Assembly: GCA_963740765.1 (NCBI GenBank)
Contig: CAVUFN010000008.1
Span: 1 to 64,000 of the forward strand
Reading direction: 5' to 3'
Length of the DNA stretch: 64,000 nucleotides
Source of the DNA: DATLGB01 sp963740765
GTDB lineage: Bacteria; Actinomycetota; Thermoleophilia; Solirubrobacterales; Solirubrobacteraceae
Positions within the stretch are counted from its first letter, which is position 1. Each line of letters begins with the position of its first letter. The translations under genes were made by a program, and so were the position numbers. Below, in pieces: positions 54,615 to 63,413 of this stretch. The notes beneath the pieces are model-generated. The model saw nothing but the letters and a program-made list of their open reading frames with translations, had not been told where the DNA came from and made no database searches.

Positions 54615-55902
54615 GTCCGGAACGGTACCGGCCGACCGCGAAGCCGACCAGCACCACCGCCACGGCGGTGACGGCTTGCAGCACGAGCACGCGCACGGCG
54701 AAGTCCCGCAGCGAGGCGGCCGACTCGAGCACGAACGGCTCCGCCGCCGCGGCCACGAGCAACCCGAGCACGAACGCCCGCCGGTGCAGACCGAGCAGGA
54801 ACTGGACGGTGACGTAGGTGCACGCGAGGCAGCTGAAGGCGAGCCCCAGCAGGAACAGCACCGTCTGCCCGGACTCGTAGTCGGCCCCGAAGGCGACCCG
54901 CAGCAGCAGCGCGGGGACGAGCCCGAAGATGGCCAGGGCGGGGACCGACAGGGCGACGATCACGCCCAGCGCCCGGATCAGGACGCCACGCGGGTCGTCG
55001 CCGTCGCCGGCCCGGCGGGTCGCCTCCGGCAGGACCCACAGCCCGACGCCGACGGACACCCACACGATCGTCTTGGCCGCGACCGTCGTGGCGGCGTACA
55101 CGCCGGCGGTGTCGTCGTCGAGCGCGTGGCGGGCCATGATGACGTCGACGTTCTGGAGGGCGGCGACCAGCATGAGTCCCGCGGTCGGGACGGCCGCGTT
55201 GCGGGCCAGCGCGTGCAGCGGGTGCGGCTGCGTGTCCCGCGCGGGGGCGCCGAGGCGGGCGCGCAGGACGCGGCCGAGGACGACGCTCATCGTCGCCCAG
55301 GCGGCGAGCAGGCCCAGGTAGGCGCCCGTGACGTCCAGCGCGGCGGCGACGAGCACGAGGGCGGCGACGATGCGGATGCCGCCCTCGATCACGATCGAGA
55401 GGGCGACCGGGCGGTAGGCGCGGGCGGCCTGCAGCAGCCCGCGCTGCACGCACAGCAGCAGCCACACGGCGGCGCTGACGGGCACCGCGGCGGCCGCCCA
55501 TTCCTCCTCGACGTTGACGAGGTCCGCCAGCGGGGCGCGCGCGAGGATCGAGACGACGACGACCCCGGCGATCCCCACGAGGATGTGGCGGGTCCAGCGG
55601 TCCAGGGTCGCGGCCAGCTCCCCGCCCTCGCCCAGGCGGCCGAGCGTCCCCTGGCGCGCCGCGGCGACCTGGAGGGCCGAGCCGGGCACGATCAGGATCA
55701 CGCTGAAGTTGATGAGCGCGGCCAGCGCGCCGTAGCCGTCCGTCCCCAGGATCCGGGTGAAGACGACCGTGAAGACGATCGCCGTCAGCTGCTGGACGAC
55801 GGTCGCGCCGGCGAGCCCGGCCGCCTGCGCCGTGTCCGACCCGCGGAGCGTCTCGAGCCGGGCGCGCAAGGAGGGCGCCGCCGTGGGTGCCTGCGCCTCC
55901 AT
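54607..55902 (-). CDS. Polysaccharide-type flippase (MATE/MOP superfamily)
   Basis: A 431-residue membrane protein with about 12-14 helices. TRILGTDGYGALAALIN near residue 50 is the signature of polysaccharide/lipid-linked oligosaccharide flippases (RfbX/Wzx-like). It likely flips a lipid-linked sugar across the membrane. TACCGT on the minus strand 11 nt before the ATG may be its -10. It is divergent from a LANTG-type surface protein. Confidence 0.85.
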   Translation of the reverse strand: MEAQAPTAAPSLRARLETLRGSDTAQAAGLAGATVVQQLTAIVFTVVFTRILGTDGYGALAALINFSVILIVPGSALQVAAARQGTLGRLGEGGELAATLDRWTRHILVGIAGVVVVSILARAPLADLVNVEEEWAAAAVPVSAAVWLLLCVQRGLLQAARAYRPVALSIVIEGGIRIVAALVLVAAALDVTGAYLGLLAAWATMSVVLGRVLRARLGAPARDTQPHPLHALARNAAVPTAGLMLVAALQNVDVIMARHALDDDTAGVYAATTVAAKTIVWVSVGVGLWVLPEATRRAGDGDDPRGVLIRALGVIVALSVPALAIFGLVPALLLRVAFGADYESGQTVLFLLGLAFSCLACTYVTVQFLLGLHRRAFVLGLLVAAAAEPFVLESAASLRDFAVRVLVLQAVTAVAVVLVGFAVGRYRSGRA

Positions 55903-55942
55903 TTCGGCAGCCGACGGTAGGGGAAGGGTCCGCGGCCTCGAA

Positions 55943-55948
55943 TAGCCT
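55943..55948 (+). promoter_or_regulatory. -10 element of the LANTG protein gene
   Basis: TAGCCT lies 9 nt before the ATG at 55958, predicting a leader of about 3 nt. Confidence 0.3.
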
Positions 55949-55957
55949 TCGGTCCGG

Positions 55958-56320
55958 ATGGTGTTCACTGCTCGCATCGCGGCCGCGGCCGCTCTTCTCC
56001 TCGTGCTGCTCGCGGCGCCGGCCCCTGCACAATCGCCCACGCCCAAGCCGTTCGACGCGCCCAAGCTGCGCGACCGGCCCAAGGGCGGCTTCGGCGCGCA
56101 GGCGACCTCCACCCCGACCGCGACGGCCACCGCCGAGCCGACGGCCACCGCCGAGCCGACCGCCACCGCCGAGCCGACCGCCACGCCCGGGCGCCGGACG
56201 CGGCGGCTCGCCAACACGGGCGCCGACCCGCTCCGGCTCGCGCTCGCGGGCTTGACCCTGCTCGGCTTCGGGTTCGCGCTGCGCTTCCGGGTGGCACTCG
56301 ATGCCCGGCCTCCGCTCTGA
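55958..56320 (+). CDS. Small cell-wall protein with a class-E-type sortase signal (LANTG)
   Basis: 120 residues. The signal peptide (1-24, ending APAPAQ) is followed by a Pro/Thr-rich region with TATAEP repeats (about 50-75). LANTGADP (about 84-91) precedes one membrane helix and a short Arg-containing tail (FALRFRV). LAxTG is the motif of actinobacterial class E sortases. Only about 30 residues of non-repeat mature sequence exist, so it may be a stalk or wall-linked peptide. It overlaps tsaE by 20 bp. Confidence 0.7.
   Translation: MVFTARIAAAAALLLVLLAAPAPAQSPTPKPFDAPKLRDRPKGGFGAQATSTPTATATAEPTATAEPTATAEPTATPGRRTRRLANTGADPLRLALAGLTLLGFGFALRFRVALDARPPL
56123..56176 (+). repeat. 18-bp tandem repeat (three copies)
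   Basis: Three head-to-tail copies of ACSGCCACCGCCGAGCCG encode TATAEP hexapeptides in the sortase-substrate gene. Copy number is likely variable. Confidence 0.75.
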
Positions 56321-56720
56321 TTCCGCCGAGCAGACGGAGTCGGCGGGCGCCGAGCTGGCGGCGCGCCTGACCCCAGGGGACGTCGTGCTGGTGTCGGGCG
56401 ACCTCGGGGCGGGCAAGACCACCTTCGTCCGTGGTGCCCTGCGCGCGCTGGGCGTGACGCAGCGCGTGACCTCGCCGACCTTCGTCGTCGGCCACCTGTA
56501 CACGTCCCACCCACCCCACGTCCGGCTGGCCCACCTGGACCTCTACCGGCTGGCCGGCATGGACGACGAGGACCCCGGCCTCCTCGATCCCTACTTCGGC
56601 CCGGACACGATCACCTTCGTCGAATGGCCCGAGCACGGCGAGCCGGGGTCACGGCCGGCCACGCACCGGGTCAGCCTCTCGCACCTGGGCGGGGACGCAC
56701 GGGAGCTGTCGTGGTCCTAG
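56301..56720 (+). CDS. tsaE: tRNA t6A synthesis ATPase TsaE
   Basis: 139 residues. Walker A GDLGAGKTTFVRG and the following SPTFVVGHLY match TsaE, the ATPase of the TsaBDE complex that makes N6-threonylcarbamoyl-adenosine at position 37 of ANN-reading tRNAs. HLDLYRL and FVEWPEHG are the other family motifs. The ATG lies inside the end of the preceding gene. It overlaps tsaB by 10 bp. Confidence 0.95.
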   Translation: MPGLRSDSAEQTESAGAELAARLTPGDVVLVSGDLGAGKTTFVRGALRALGVTQRVTSPTFVVGHLYTSHPPHVRLAHLDLYRLAGMDDEDPGLLDPYFGPDTITFVEWPEHGEPGSRPATHRVSLSHLGGDARELSWS

Positions 56721-57340
56721 GCATCGACACCGCCACGCCGTCGACCGTCGTCGGACTGCTGGGCGTCGACGGGAAGGTCGTGGAGCGCCGCGACGATCCG
56801 GAGGGGCGGCCCAACCACGCCAGCCGCGTGCTGGAGCTGGTGCACGAGGTCGTGGCGGACTGGGACGCGGTCGCGCGCGTCGCCGTCGGGGTCGGGCCGG
56901 GCGGATTCACGGGTCTGCGCATCGGGATCGCCACCGCTCGGGCGCTCGCCCAGGCCCGCGGGATCGAGCTGGTCGGGGTGTCCTCGCTGGAAGCGCTCGC
57001 CGCCGGGGCGGGGGAGGGGCGCGTGGCCGCTGTCCTCGACGCCCGGCGGGGTGAGGTCTTCGTTGCGGTCTTCGACCGCGGCCGCGCGGTGCTGGAGCCC
57101 GTCGCCCTCCCACCCGAGGCCGCCGCGGAGGCGATCGGCGCGGCGCTCGCGGTGGGGGACGGGGCCCTACGCTTCCGGGACACGCTGGAGCGCGCCGGAG
57201 CGGCGGTTCCGGGCGACGCGGACCCGGTCCATCGCATCAGCGCCGGACCCCTCTGTCGCCTCGGCGCGGCCGCGTCGCCGGCCGATCGGGACACCCTCCT
57301 GCCCGACTACCGGCGCGAGCCCGACGCCAAGCCGCGATGA
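56711..57340 (+). CDS. tsaB: tRNA t6A synthesis protein TsaB
   Basis: 209 residues, an ASKHA-fold scaffold for TsaD. VVLGIDTATPSTVVGL at the N-terminus, GVGPGGFTGLRIGIATARALA near residue 60-80 and ARRGEVFVAVFD fit TsaB. GTG 56711 has GGGAG 7 nt upstream and overlaps the end of tsaE. Confidence 0.93.
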   Translation: MVLGIDTATPSTVVGLLGVDGKVVERRDDPEGRPNHASRVLELVHEVVADWDAVARVAVGVGPGGFTGLRIGIATARALAQARGIELVGVSSLEALAAGAGEGRVAAVLDARRGEVFVAVFDRGRAVLEPVALPPEAAAEAIGAALAVGDGALRFRDTLERAGAAVPGDADPVHRISAGPLCRLGAAASPADRDTLLPDYRREPDAKPR

Positions 57341-57843
57341 CCGAGATCCGCCGCCTGACCTACGCCGACCTCCCCGCCGTCGTGGCCATCGAGCGGCGCG
57401 CGTTCCCGACGCCGTGGTCGCTGGCCATGTTCGTGCTGGAGCTGTCGAAGCCCGCCGGCGTGTGCCTGGTCGCGCTGGACGCCGGCACGGTGGCGGGCTA
57501 CGTGATCTGCTCGCGCCACGACACCGTCTGGCACCTGATGGACATCGCGGTCGACCCGGGGCGGCGCCGCCGCGGGATCGCGACGACGCTCGTCCAGGCG
57601 CTGCTGGACCGGATATGCGCCCCACCCACCCCGGACGAGCAGGTCACGCTGGAGGTCCGCCCGTCCAACGACGCGGCGATCAAGCTGTACGAGGGGTTCG
57701 GCTTCAAGACCGCCGGGGTCCGCCGCCGCTACTACTCCGACAACGGCGAGGACGCGCTCATCATGTGGCGCACGCCGGCGACGCGGCGGGGGTCGCTGGA
57801 CGACATCCCCAACGCGGACCCGCGCGCCGCCATCCGCTCGTGA
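57337..57843 (+). CDS. rimI: Ribosomal protein S18 alanine N-acetyltransferase
   Basis: A 168-residue GNAT enzyme. The N-terminus (EIRRLTYADLPAVVAIERRAFPTPWS), the acetyl-CoA motif (DIAVDPGRRRRGIATTLV) and VRPSNDAAIKLYEGFGF match RimI. It acetylates the N-terminus of S18. Its place between tsaB and tsaD is the common arrangement. ATG overlaps tsaB and GTGA overlaps tsaD. Confidence 0.93.
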   Translation: MTEIRRLTYADLPAVVAIERRAFPTPWSLAMFVLELSKPAGVCLVALDAGTVAGYVICSRHDTVWHLMDIAVDPGRRRRGIATTLVQALLDRICAPPTPDEQVTLEVRPSNDAAIKLYEGFGFKTAGVRRRYYSDNGEDALIMWRTPATRRGSLDDIPNADPRAAIRS

Positions 57844-58850
57844 GTGCGCAGCCTCAGGCCGGTACCGGCGAAGCCGGTCACCGCGTGGTCCTCGCGCTCG
57901 AGACGTCCTGCGACGACACCTGCGCCGCCGTCCTCGACGGGGACGCACTGCTCGCCAACGTCGTCTCCAGCCAGGGCGTGCACGACCGCTACGGCGGCGT
58001 GGTCCCGGAGATCGCCTCGCGCCACCACCTCGAGCTGGTCAACACCGTGGTCGACGACGCCCTGCGCACCGCGGGCGCGACGCTGGACGACGTCGACCTC
58101 GTGGCCCTGACCCAGGGGCCGGGCCTGATCGGCGCGCTGCTGATCGGAATCGCGACGGGCAAGGCGCTGGCCGCGGCGCGCGGGCTGCCGGTCGCGCCCG
58201 TCGACCACCTCCAGGGTCACATCGCGGCGAACTTCCTGGGCGGCTTCGAGCCGCCGTTCCTGTGCCTGATCGCCTCGGGCGGCCACACGCTGCTCGCGCG
58301 CGTCGAGGCCCACGACGGCTACGAGACGCTGGGCGCCACCCTCGACGACGCTGCCGGGGAGGCGTTCGACAAGGGCGCGCGCATGCTCGGCCTCGGCTTC
58401 CCGGGCGGCCCGGCCCTGTCCAGGCTCGCTCTCGAGGGGGACCCGAGCGCCTTCGCCTTCCCCGTCGCCCGCAAGGTCGCCGGCCTCGACTTCTCCTTCG
58501 CGGGCGTCAAGACGTCGCTGCTCTACGCGATCCGCGACCTGGGCGAGGCGGGCGCCGCGGCTCGCCGCGCGGACCTGGCGGCCGCCTATGAGCAGGCCAT
58601 CGTCCAGGCGCTGATCGAGCGCGTGGAGCAGGCGATCGAGCAGACGGGGCTCGAGCGGGTCGCTATCGGCGGCGGCGTGGCCGCGAACCGGCTGCTGCGC
58701 GAGCGCATCGAGGCGCTCGGCGTCGACGTCCACGTCCCGCCCCGCGCGCTGTGCACCGACAACGCGGCCATGATCGCGTCGGCCGCGCGGTACGTCACGC
58801 CCCTTGCGTTCCCCGAATACCTGGGCCTGGACGCCTACCCCTCTCGATGA
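57840..58850 (+). CDS. tsaD: tRNA N6-adenosine threonylcarbamoyltransferase TsaD
   Basis: 336 residues. LALETSCDDTCAAVL at the N-terminus, the metal motif HLQGHIAAN, SGGHTLL and the phosphate loop GEAFDKGARMLGLGFPGG are TsaD hallmarks, with GGGVAANRLLRE near the end. It transfers the threonylcarbamoyl group to tRNA. GTG 57840 overlaps the rimI stop. Confidence 0.96.
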   Translation: MSAQPQAGTGEAGHRVVLALETSCDDTCAAVLDGDALLANVVSSQGVHDRYGGVVPEIASRHHLELVNTVVDDALRTAGATLDDVDLVALTQGPGLIGALLIGIATGKALAAARGLPVAPVDHLQGHIAANFLGGFEPPFLCLIASGGHTLLARVEAHDGYETLGATLDDAAGEAFDKGARMLGLGFPGGPALSRLALEGDPSAFAFPVARKVAGLDFSFAGVKTSLLYAIRDLGEAGAAARRADLAAAYEQAIVQALIERVEQAIEQTGLERVAIGGGVAANRLLRERIEALGVDVHVPPRALCTDNAAMIASAARYVTPLAFPEYLGLDAYPSR

Positions 58851-60853
58851 CGGAGGGCACCGAGGAGGCGGGGTCGTCGCCAGCGAGCGCAGAAAGGGTC
58901 GCTACAGCGACCCAAAGTGCGCTCGCGAGGCGGTGGATTGCGGCGGGGATCATCGGCGCCCTGGCGATCGCCGGCCTGATCGCCCTGCTGACCGGCCAGA
59001 AGGACGGAGACGTCCCGCGCATCTTCGGGGACACCACAGCGGATCCGCTGCCCTACGACGGCCGCAGCCCGGCCCTCCCACCGGCGCGCACGGAGCGCGT
59101 CCTGATCGAGCTCCCGCGCCCCGCGCTCGGCGCCTCAGCCAAGCGCGCCAAGGCTTCGGACCGCCGTCAGCGCTTCTACGTCCGCTCACTCGAACAGGAG
59201 TCCCGCGCGCTGATCAGCGCCCTGCGCGCCCGCGGCGCCACGCTGCGCAACGTCGTCACCTACGAACGCACCTGGCACGGCTTCGCGGCCACCATCCGGG
59301 CGAAGGACCTGTCCGCGCTGCAGAGTCTCGGGGCGCGCGTGCGGGCCAACCGCCGCTTCTTCCCGGCCTTCTCCCAGCCCGTCCCCGCCGCCGGCAAGGA
59401 CGCTCCCGCGCCGACCAGCGGCCCGGAGATCACCCTGCTCGCCGGAGGCGTCCCGAACAGCACGGGCTACGACGCCGTCGACCGCGACAGCCACCCCTTC
59501 CCAGGCACCGACCTGCGCGACCCGCAGCGCCGCGAGGCCGGCGGCGAACCCCTTTTCCATGCGCTGTCGAGCCTGGGCGCCCGCCCCAAAGTGGTGCGAA
59601 TCTCACACCTCCAGCAGGGCGAGGAATACGCCCGCACCGACACGCTCCTGGCCGGCCTCGAGCGCACCGTCGACCCCGACCGCGATGGCGACACGTCCGA
59701 TCACGACGCCACCGCGCTGATCGGCGTCCAGGCGCCCTACGCGAGCTTCGCCGACGCGCCCGAGGCCGTCGCGGTCCGCGCCGCCGGGCGGCTGGGGACG
59801 ACGGTGGTCGCGCCCGCGGGAGAGAACGGGACGGGCACCGGGACCCTCGGCTCGCCCGCCGTGTCCGCGATCGCCGTCGGCGCCCTCGGCGGCCCGCAGG
59901 CGACCGCGCGCGCCGCCCTGCGCGTCGGCGACGTCACGGTCACCGGCGCCGCCGTCCTCGCCGGGACGCCGCCGGCGGGGACGCTCGAGACCTCGCGCCC
60001 GCCGGCCGCCAACACGACCGCCGCGCTGCTGGTCGCCGACGAGGACGTCAACGGCACGCTCGCCGTCGTCGAGGCGGGCGCCAACCCGAGCGCGCGCGTC
60101 GCCGCGGCCGCCGGCGCCGGTGCGGACGCCGTCCTGCTCGCGGACCCGGGCGCCGACCATGTGGTGCCGACGATGCCCGCCGGCCGCGTCGCCGTGCCCG
60201 TCCTCGGCGTCACCGGCGCCGCGGCGGAGGCGATCCTCGACCTCGACGCCGGCGCCAGCGCGGAGACCTCCGGCCTGACCCCGCCCAAGGGGCCGTTCGC
60301 GACGGGCAACCGCTCGCGCTTCGCGGCCGCCGGGCCGGCGTACGACGGCACCGTCAAGCCGGACCTGGTGCGGCCGGGCACGATCGTCGCCGCGGGCGAG
60401 CTGATCAGTGGCTCGGCCGTCGCCGCGGCGCGGGTCGCCGTCGAGATCGCGCGCGGGAACCTGGACGCGCTCCCGGCACCGGACGCCGACGCCCCGCCCC
60501 CCACGGCGACCGCCGTCACCGTCGGCGGCCTCGCCGCCACCGCGCCCGGCGACGTCGCCTTCACGCTCGGCGCCTTCGACCGCGGCGACCCCGACGGCGG
60601 GCGCCCGGCGACGGTCGTGCCCGCGGCCCGCCTCGACCTCACGCTCACGAAGAAGGGCTCCGAGGACCCGGTCGAGCGCCTGACCCCGCCCGGTGGGGAG
60701 CGCGGCGTGCTGCCCGGCGCCTACGCCTACTCCATCCCGGCGAAGCTGCTCGGCCGCCTCGACCCCGGCGAGTACGTCTTCCGCGTCGCGGCCCGCGCGC
60801 CCGGGCAGGGCGATCCGACCGAAGCCGTCTCCGGACCGATCACGGTCAAGTGA
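58847..60853 (+). CDS. Membrane-anchored subtilisin-fold pseudoprotease
   Basis: 668 residues. A cytoplasmic N-terminus, one membrane helix (30-49), an I9-inhibitor-like segment (about 83-175) and a subtilisin-like S8 fold (about 190-540) with a PA-type insertion (about 360-470). The catalytic residues are gone: DTG is LAGG (Asp to Ala199), no HGTH occurs in the His region (about 229-240), the oxyanion AGN is AGE (326) and GTSMAAP is GSAVAAA (Ser to Ala524). Fold landmarks such as GTLGSPAVSAIAVGA and KPDLVRPG remain. It probably acts as a binding or scaffold protein outside the cell. It is within the tsaD operon (ATGA overlap). Confidence 0.75.
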   Translation: MTEGTEEAGSSPASAERVATATQSALARRWIAAGIIGALAIAGLIALLTGQKDGDVPRIFGDTTADPLPYDGRSPALPPARTERVLIELPRPALGASAKRAKASDRRQRFYVRSLEQESRALISALRARGATLRNVVTYERTWHGFAATIRAKDLSALQSLGARVRANRRFFPAFSQPVPAAGKDAPAPTSGPEITLLAGGVPNSTGYDAVDRDSHPFPGTDLRDPQRREAGGEPLFHALSSLGARPKVVRISHLQQGEEYARTDTLLAGLERTVDPDRDGDTSDHDATALIGVQAPYASFADAPEAVAVRAAGRLGTTVVAPAGENGTGTGTLGSPAVSAIAVGALGGPQATARAALRVGDVTVTGAAVLAGTPPAGTLETSRPPAANTTAALLVADEDVNGTLAVVEAGANPSARVAAAAGAGADAVLLADPGADHVVPTMPAGRVAVPVLGVTGAAAEAILDLDAGASAETSGLTPPKGPFATGNRSRFAAAGPAYDGTVKPDLVRPGTIVAAGELISGSAVAAARVAVEIARGNLDALPAPDADAPPPTATAVTVGGLAATAPGDVAFTLGAFDRGDPDGGRPATVVPAARLDLTLTKKGSEDPVERLTPPGGERGVLPGAYAYSIPAKLLGRLDPGEYVFRVAARAPGQGDPTEAVSGPITVK

Positions 60854-61080
60854 GGGTGGTCACGCTCTACACCCGCGCCGGCTGTCACCTGTGCGAGGAG
60901 GCCGAGCGGGCGCTGGCGACCCTCGACGTCCCGCACGCCCTGGAGCGGGTGGACATCGAGGACGACGACGAGCTGTTCAAGCGCTACCTGGAGCGCATCC
61001 CGGTGATCGCGGTCGACGGCGAGGAGCTGTTCGACTTCGCGGTCGACGTGCCCGCCCTACGACGTAAGCTCCTGGACTAG
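60850..61080 (+). CDS. Glutaredoxin-like thiol protein
   Basis: A 76-residue thioredoxin-fold protein (DUF836/glutaredoxin type). CHLC near residue 12-15 is the redox pair, and RIPVIAVDGEELFDF contains the cis-Pro. It probably exchanges disulfides or glutathione/mycothiol-type adducts. GTG 60850 overlaps the preceding stop. It is directly followed by rex. Confidence 0.85.
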   Translation: MRVVTLYTRAGCHLCEEAERALATLDVPHALERVDIEDDDELFKRYLERIPVIAVDGEELFDFAVDVPALRRKLLD

Positions 61081-61734
61081 ATGACCTTCGGCGACCTCAT
61101 GACGGACGGGACCGCGACGGAGCGCCTGTCCCTCGGCGTCGCCGCGCGGCTGTCGCGCTACCTGCAGGTCCTCACGCAGGCGCGCAAGATGGGCAAGGAG
61201 ACGATCTCCAGCCAGGAGCTCTCCGACTACACCCACGTCAACTCGACGCAGATCCGCCGCGACCTGTCCGGCTTCGGCAAGTTCGGCAAGCGCGGGGTCG
61301 GCTACAACGTCGACTCGCTGGTCAGCCAGATCCGCAAGATCCTGCGCTCCAGCGGCCAGCACAACATCGCGCTGTTCGGCGCCGGGCACCTCGGGCGGGC
61401 CATCGCCGGCTCGGACATCTTCGCCGACCACGGCTTCAACGTCGTGGCCGTCTTCGACGCCGACGCCGGCAAGGTGGGGGAGGAGATCGGCGCTGCGCAC
61501 GTCCGCGCCATGGAGGACGTCCAGGGCGTCATCACCGAAGAGGACATCGTGGTCGCGGTCCTCGCCGTCCCCACGGCTGCCGCTCAGCCGCTCGCCGACC
61601 AGCTCGTCGAGGCGGGCATCAAGATCATCTTCAACTACTCCGAGGCGCTGCTGCAGGTCCCGCCGGACGTGACCGTCCACACCTCCAGCCCTGCCGTGGA
61701 CCTGCTCTACGCGCTGTACTTCTATCTGACGTGA
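61081..61734 (+). CDS. rex: Redox-sensing transcriptional repressor Rex
   Basis: 217 residues. The winged helix (about 20-85: ISSQELSDYTHVNSTQIRRDLSGFGKFGKRGVGY) is followed by a Rossmann domain (about 92-215: NIALFGAGHLGRAI). Rex senses the NADH/NAD+ ratio and represses respiratory and fermentation genes. The first ATG abuts the glutaredoxin stop; a second ATG at 61099 is possible. No Rex operator was found in the window. Confidence 0.95.
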   Translation: MTFGDLMTDGTATERLSLGVAARLSRYLQVLTQARKMGKETISSQELSDYTHVNSTQIRRDLSGFGKFGKRGVGYNVDSLVSQIRKILRSSGQHNIALFGAGHLGRAIAGSDIFADHGFNVVAVFDADAGKVGEEIGAAHVRAMEDVQGVITEEDIVVAVLAVPTAAAQPLADQLVEAGIKIIFNYSEALLQVPPDVTVHTSSPAVDLLYALYFYLT

Positions 61735-62891
61735 TCGATACGAAGGTCGCCTTCGAGAAGTTCGAAACGGCGGTCGACGGGACCGTCGGGATCGAGGAGG
61801 AGTACGCGCTTCTGGACCCCGACACGCTCGCGCTCGTCCCGCGCTTCGAGGAACTGCGCGACGCCGCCATGGCCGACCCGGTCCTGGCCGAGTCCGTCGC
61901 CGGCGAGCTGATCTCCTCCGAGATCGAGATCCGCAGCGGGCGCGGGGAGGACCTGGCCGACGCGCTCAGCCGCCAGGCCGACTGCCGTCGCCGCCTGCTG
62001 GCGCTCGCCCACGACCACGGGATGCGCCTCGGCGCCACCGGCACGCATCCGCTGTCGGACTACCGCGAGCAGCACCTGATCGACACGGAGCACTACCGCC
62101 GCGTGGGGGACGGGCTCAAGTACGTCGCCTGGCGCAACAACACGTTCTCCGTGCACGTGCACGTGGGCGTCCGCGGCGGCGACCGCGCGATCGAGGTGTG
62201 CGACCGGCTGCGGCCCGTCCTGCCGACGCTGCTGGCGATCTCCGCGAACTCCCCGTACGTCGACCAGCGCGATTCCGGCCTGCACACCGCCCGCACGCAG
62301 ATCTTCACCAAGTCCTTCCCGCGCTGCGGGATCCCGGACGCGTTCGGGACCTGGGCCGCCTGGGCCGAGTACGTCGACCTGCTCGTCCGCACGCGGTCGA
62401 TCGTCGAGTTCACCCAGCTGTGGTGGTCGGTGCGCCCGCACCACGACTTCGGGACGGTCGAGGTCCGCATCTGCGACGCGCAATCGAGCGCCGCCGAGTC
62501 GGACGCGCTGGTGACCCTGATCCACGCCTGCGTGCTGGCCGCGCTGCGCGAGGTCGACGAGGGCTCGGCGCCGCCCGACGTTCCCGGCCGGCTGATCGAG
62601 GAGAACGTGTGGCGCGCGATCCGCCATGGCCTGGACGGGACGCTGCTCGACCTGCGGACGCTCGAGGAGTACCCGGCCGCCGAGGCCGTCGAGCGGCTCT
62701 CGGCGTGGGCGGGCGTGTCCGTCGACCTGGGTGGTGGGGATCGTCTCAACGGCGCCCAGCGCCAGCGCCGCCGGATCGACCAGGGCGCCTCTCCGGCCGA
62801 GGTCTACGCTGAAACCGTGAACGAGACGAACGCCCACTTCGACCTATCGCCTTCGGCGATCTCCAAGCACAGGCAGGAGGTGTCGCGATGA
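61731..62891 (+). CDS. Carboxylate-amine ligase, YbdK/GCS2 family
   Basis: 386 residues of the glutamate-cysteine ligase type 2 family. VGIEEEYALLD, ISSEIEIRSG, SVHVHVGV and VEVRICDAQ are the ATP and metal-binding strands. It forms a gamma-glutamyl or similar amide bond; true substrates of YbdK proteins are poorly known. GTG 61731 overlaps the rex stop (GTGA). It lies beside redox genes. Confidence 0.9.
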   Translation: MIDTKVAFEKFETAVDGTVGIEEEYALLDPDTLALVPRFEELRDAAMADPVLAESVAGELISSEIEIRSGRGEDLADALSRQADCRRRLLALAHDHGMRLGATGTHPLSDYREQHLIDTEHYRRVGDGLKYVAWRNNTFSVHVHVGVRGGDRAIEVCDRLRPVLPTLLAISANSPYVDQRDSGLHTARTQIFTKSFPRCGIPDAFGTWAAWAEYVDLLVRTRSIVEFTQLWWSVRPHHDFGTVEVRICDAQSSAAESDALVTLIHACVLAALREVDEGSAPPDVPGRLIEENVWRAIRHGLDGTLLDLRTLEEYPAAEAVERLSAWAGVSVDLGGGDRLNGAQRQRRRIDQGASPAEVYAETVNETNAHFDLSPSAISKHRQEVSR

Positions 62892-63295
62892 GCGACCAGT
62901 CCCAAGAGGAGCTCACGCCGGAGCAGCTGGCGCAGCTCGAGGCACAGCTCGACCAGGTCCACGTGGACGACGTCGTGCTGCAGACGATCGTCTCCCTGAT
63001 CAACCTCGGGGCGCGCAAGGGCGCCGTCGGCGCGCCGCCCGACGCGGGCATCGAGGCCGACAACGAGCAGCTGCGCATCGCCATCGAGGCCGCCCGCGCG
63101 CTGCTGGCGATCGTGGAGCCGCGCCACAGCGCTCAGCTCGGCCCGTTCCGCGACGCCCTGAGCCAGCTGCAGATGCACTACGCCCGTGAGGCAGGCGGTC
63201 CCGGCGCCCAGACGCCGCCCGCCACCGCGCCCCAGAGCGACCCTGCGCCGCAGGGCGGGCAGGGCAGCGGGCGCCTCTGGGTCCCCGGTCAGTAA
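62888..63295 (+). CDS. DUF1844-like small protein
   Basis: 135 residues. DDVVLQTIVSLINLGARKGAVG and AARALLAIVEPR match the helical DUF1844 family, of unknown function. The last 35 residues are Pro/Gln/Gly-rich and disordered. ATG 62888 overlaps the preceding stop (ATGA). Last gene before a strong terminator. Confidence 0.75.
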   Translation: MSDQSQEELTPEQLAQLEAQLDQVHVDDVVLQTIVSLINLGARKGAVGAPPDAGIEADNEQLRIAIEAARALLAIVEPRHSAQLGPFRDALSQLQMHYAREAGGPGAQTPPATAPQSDPAPQGGQGSGRLWVPGQ

Positions 63296-63331
63296 CGACC
63301 GCCGGAACACCGGGTATCCTCCCACGCTTCC

Positions 63332-63358
63332 GCGGCAGCCATCGGCTGCCGCTGTTTT
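63332..63358 (+). terminator. Intrinsic terminator of the tsaE-rex-ybdK operon
   Basis: GCGGCAGCC and GGCTGCCGC form a perfect 9-bp GC-rich stem with a 3-nt loop, followed by TGTTTT. This is a clear rho-independent terminator 37 bp after the DUF1844-like gene. Confidence 0.85.
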
Positions 63359-63413
63359 GTGCGGGCACGTCGTCCGCCCATGTCCATCTTCCTGAAACCA
63401 GAGGAATCCCGTT

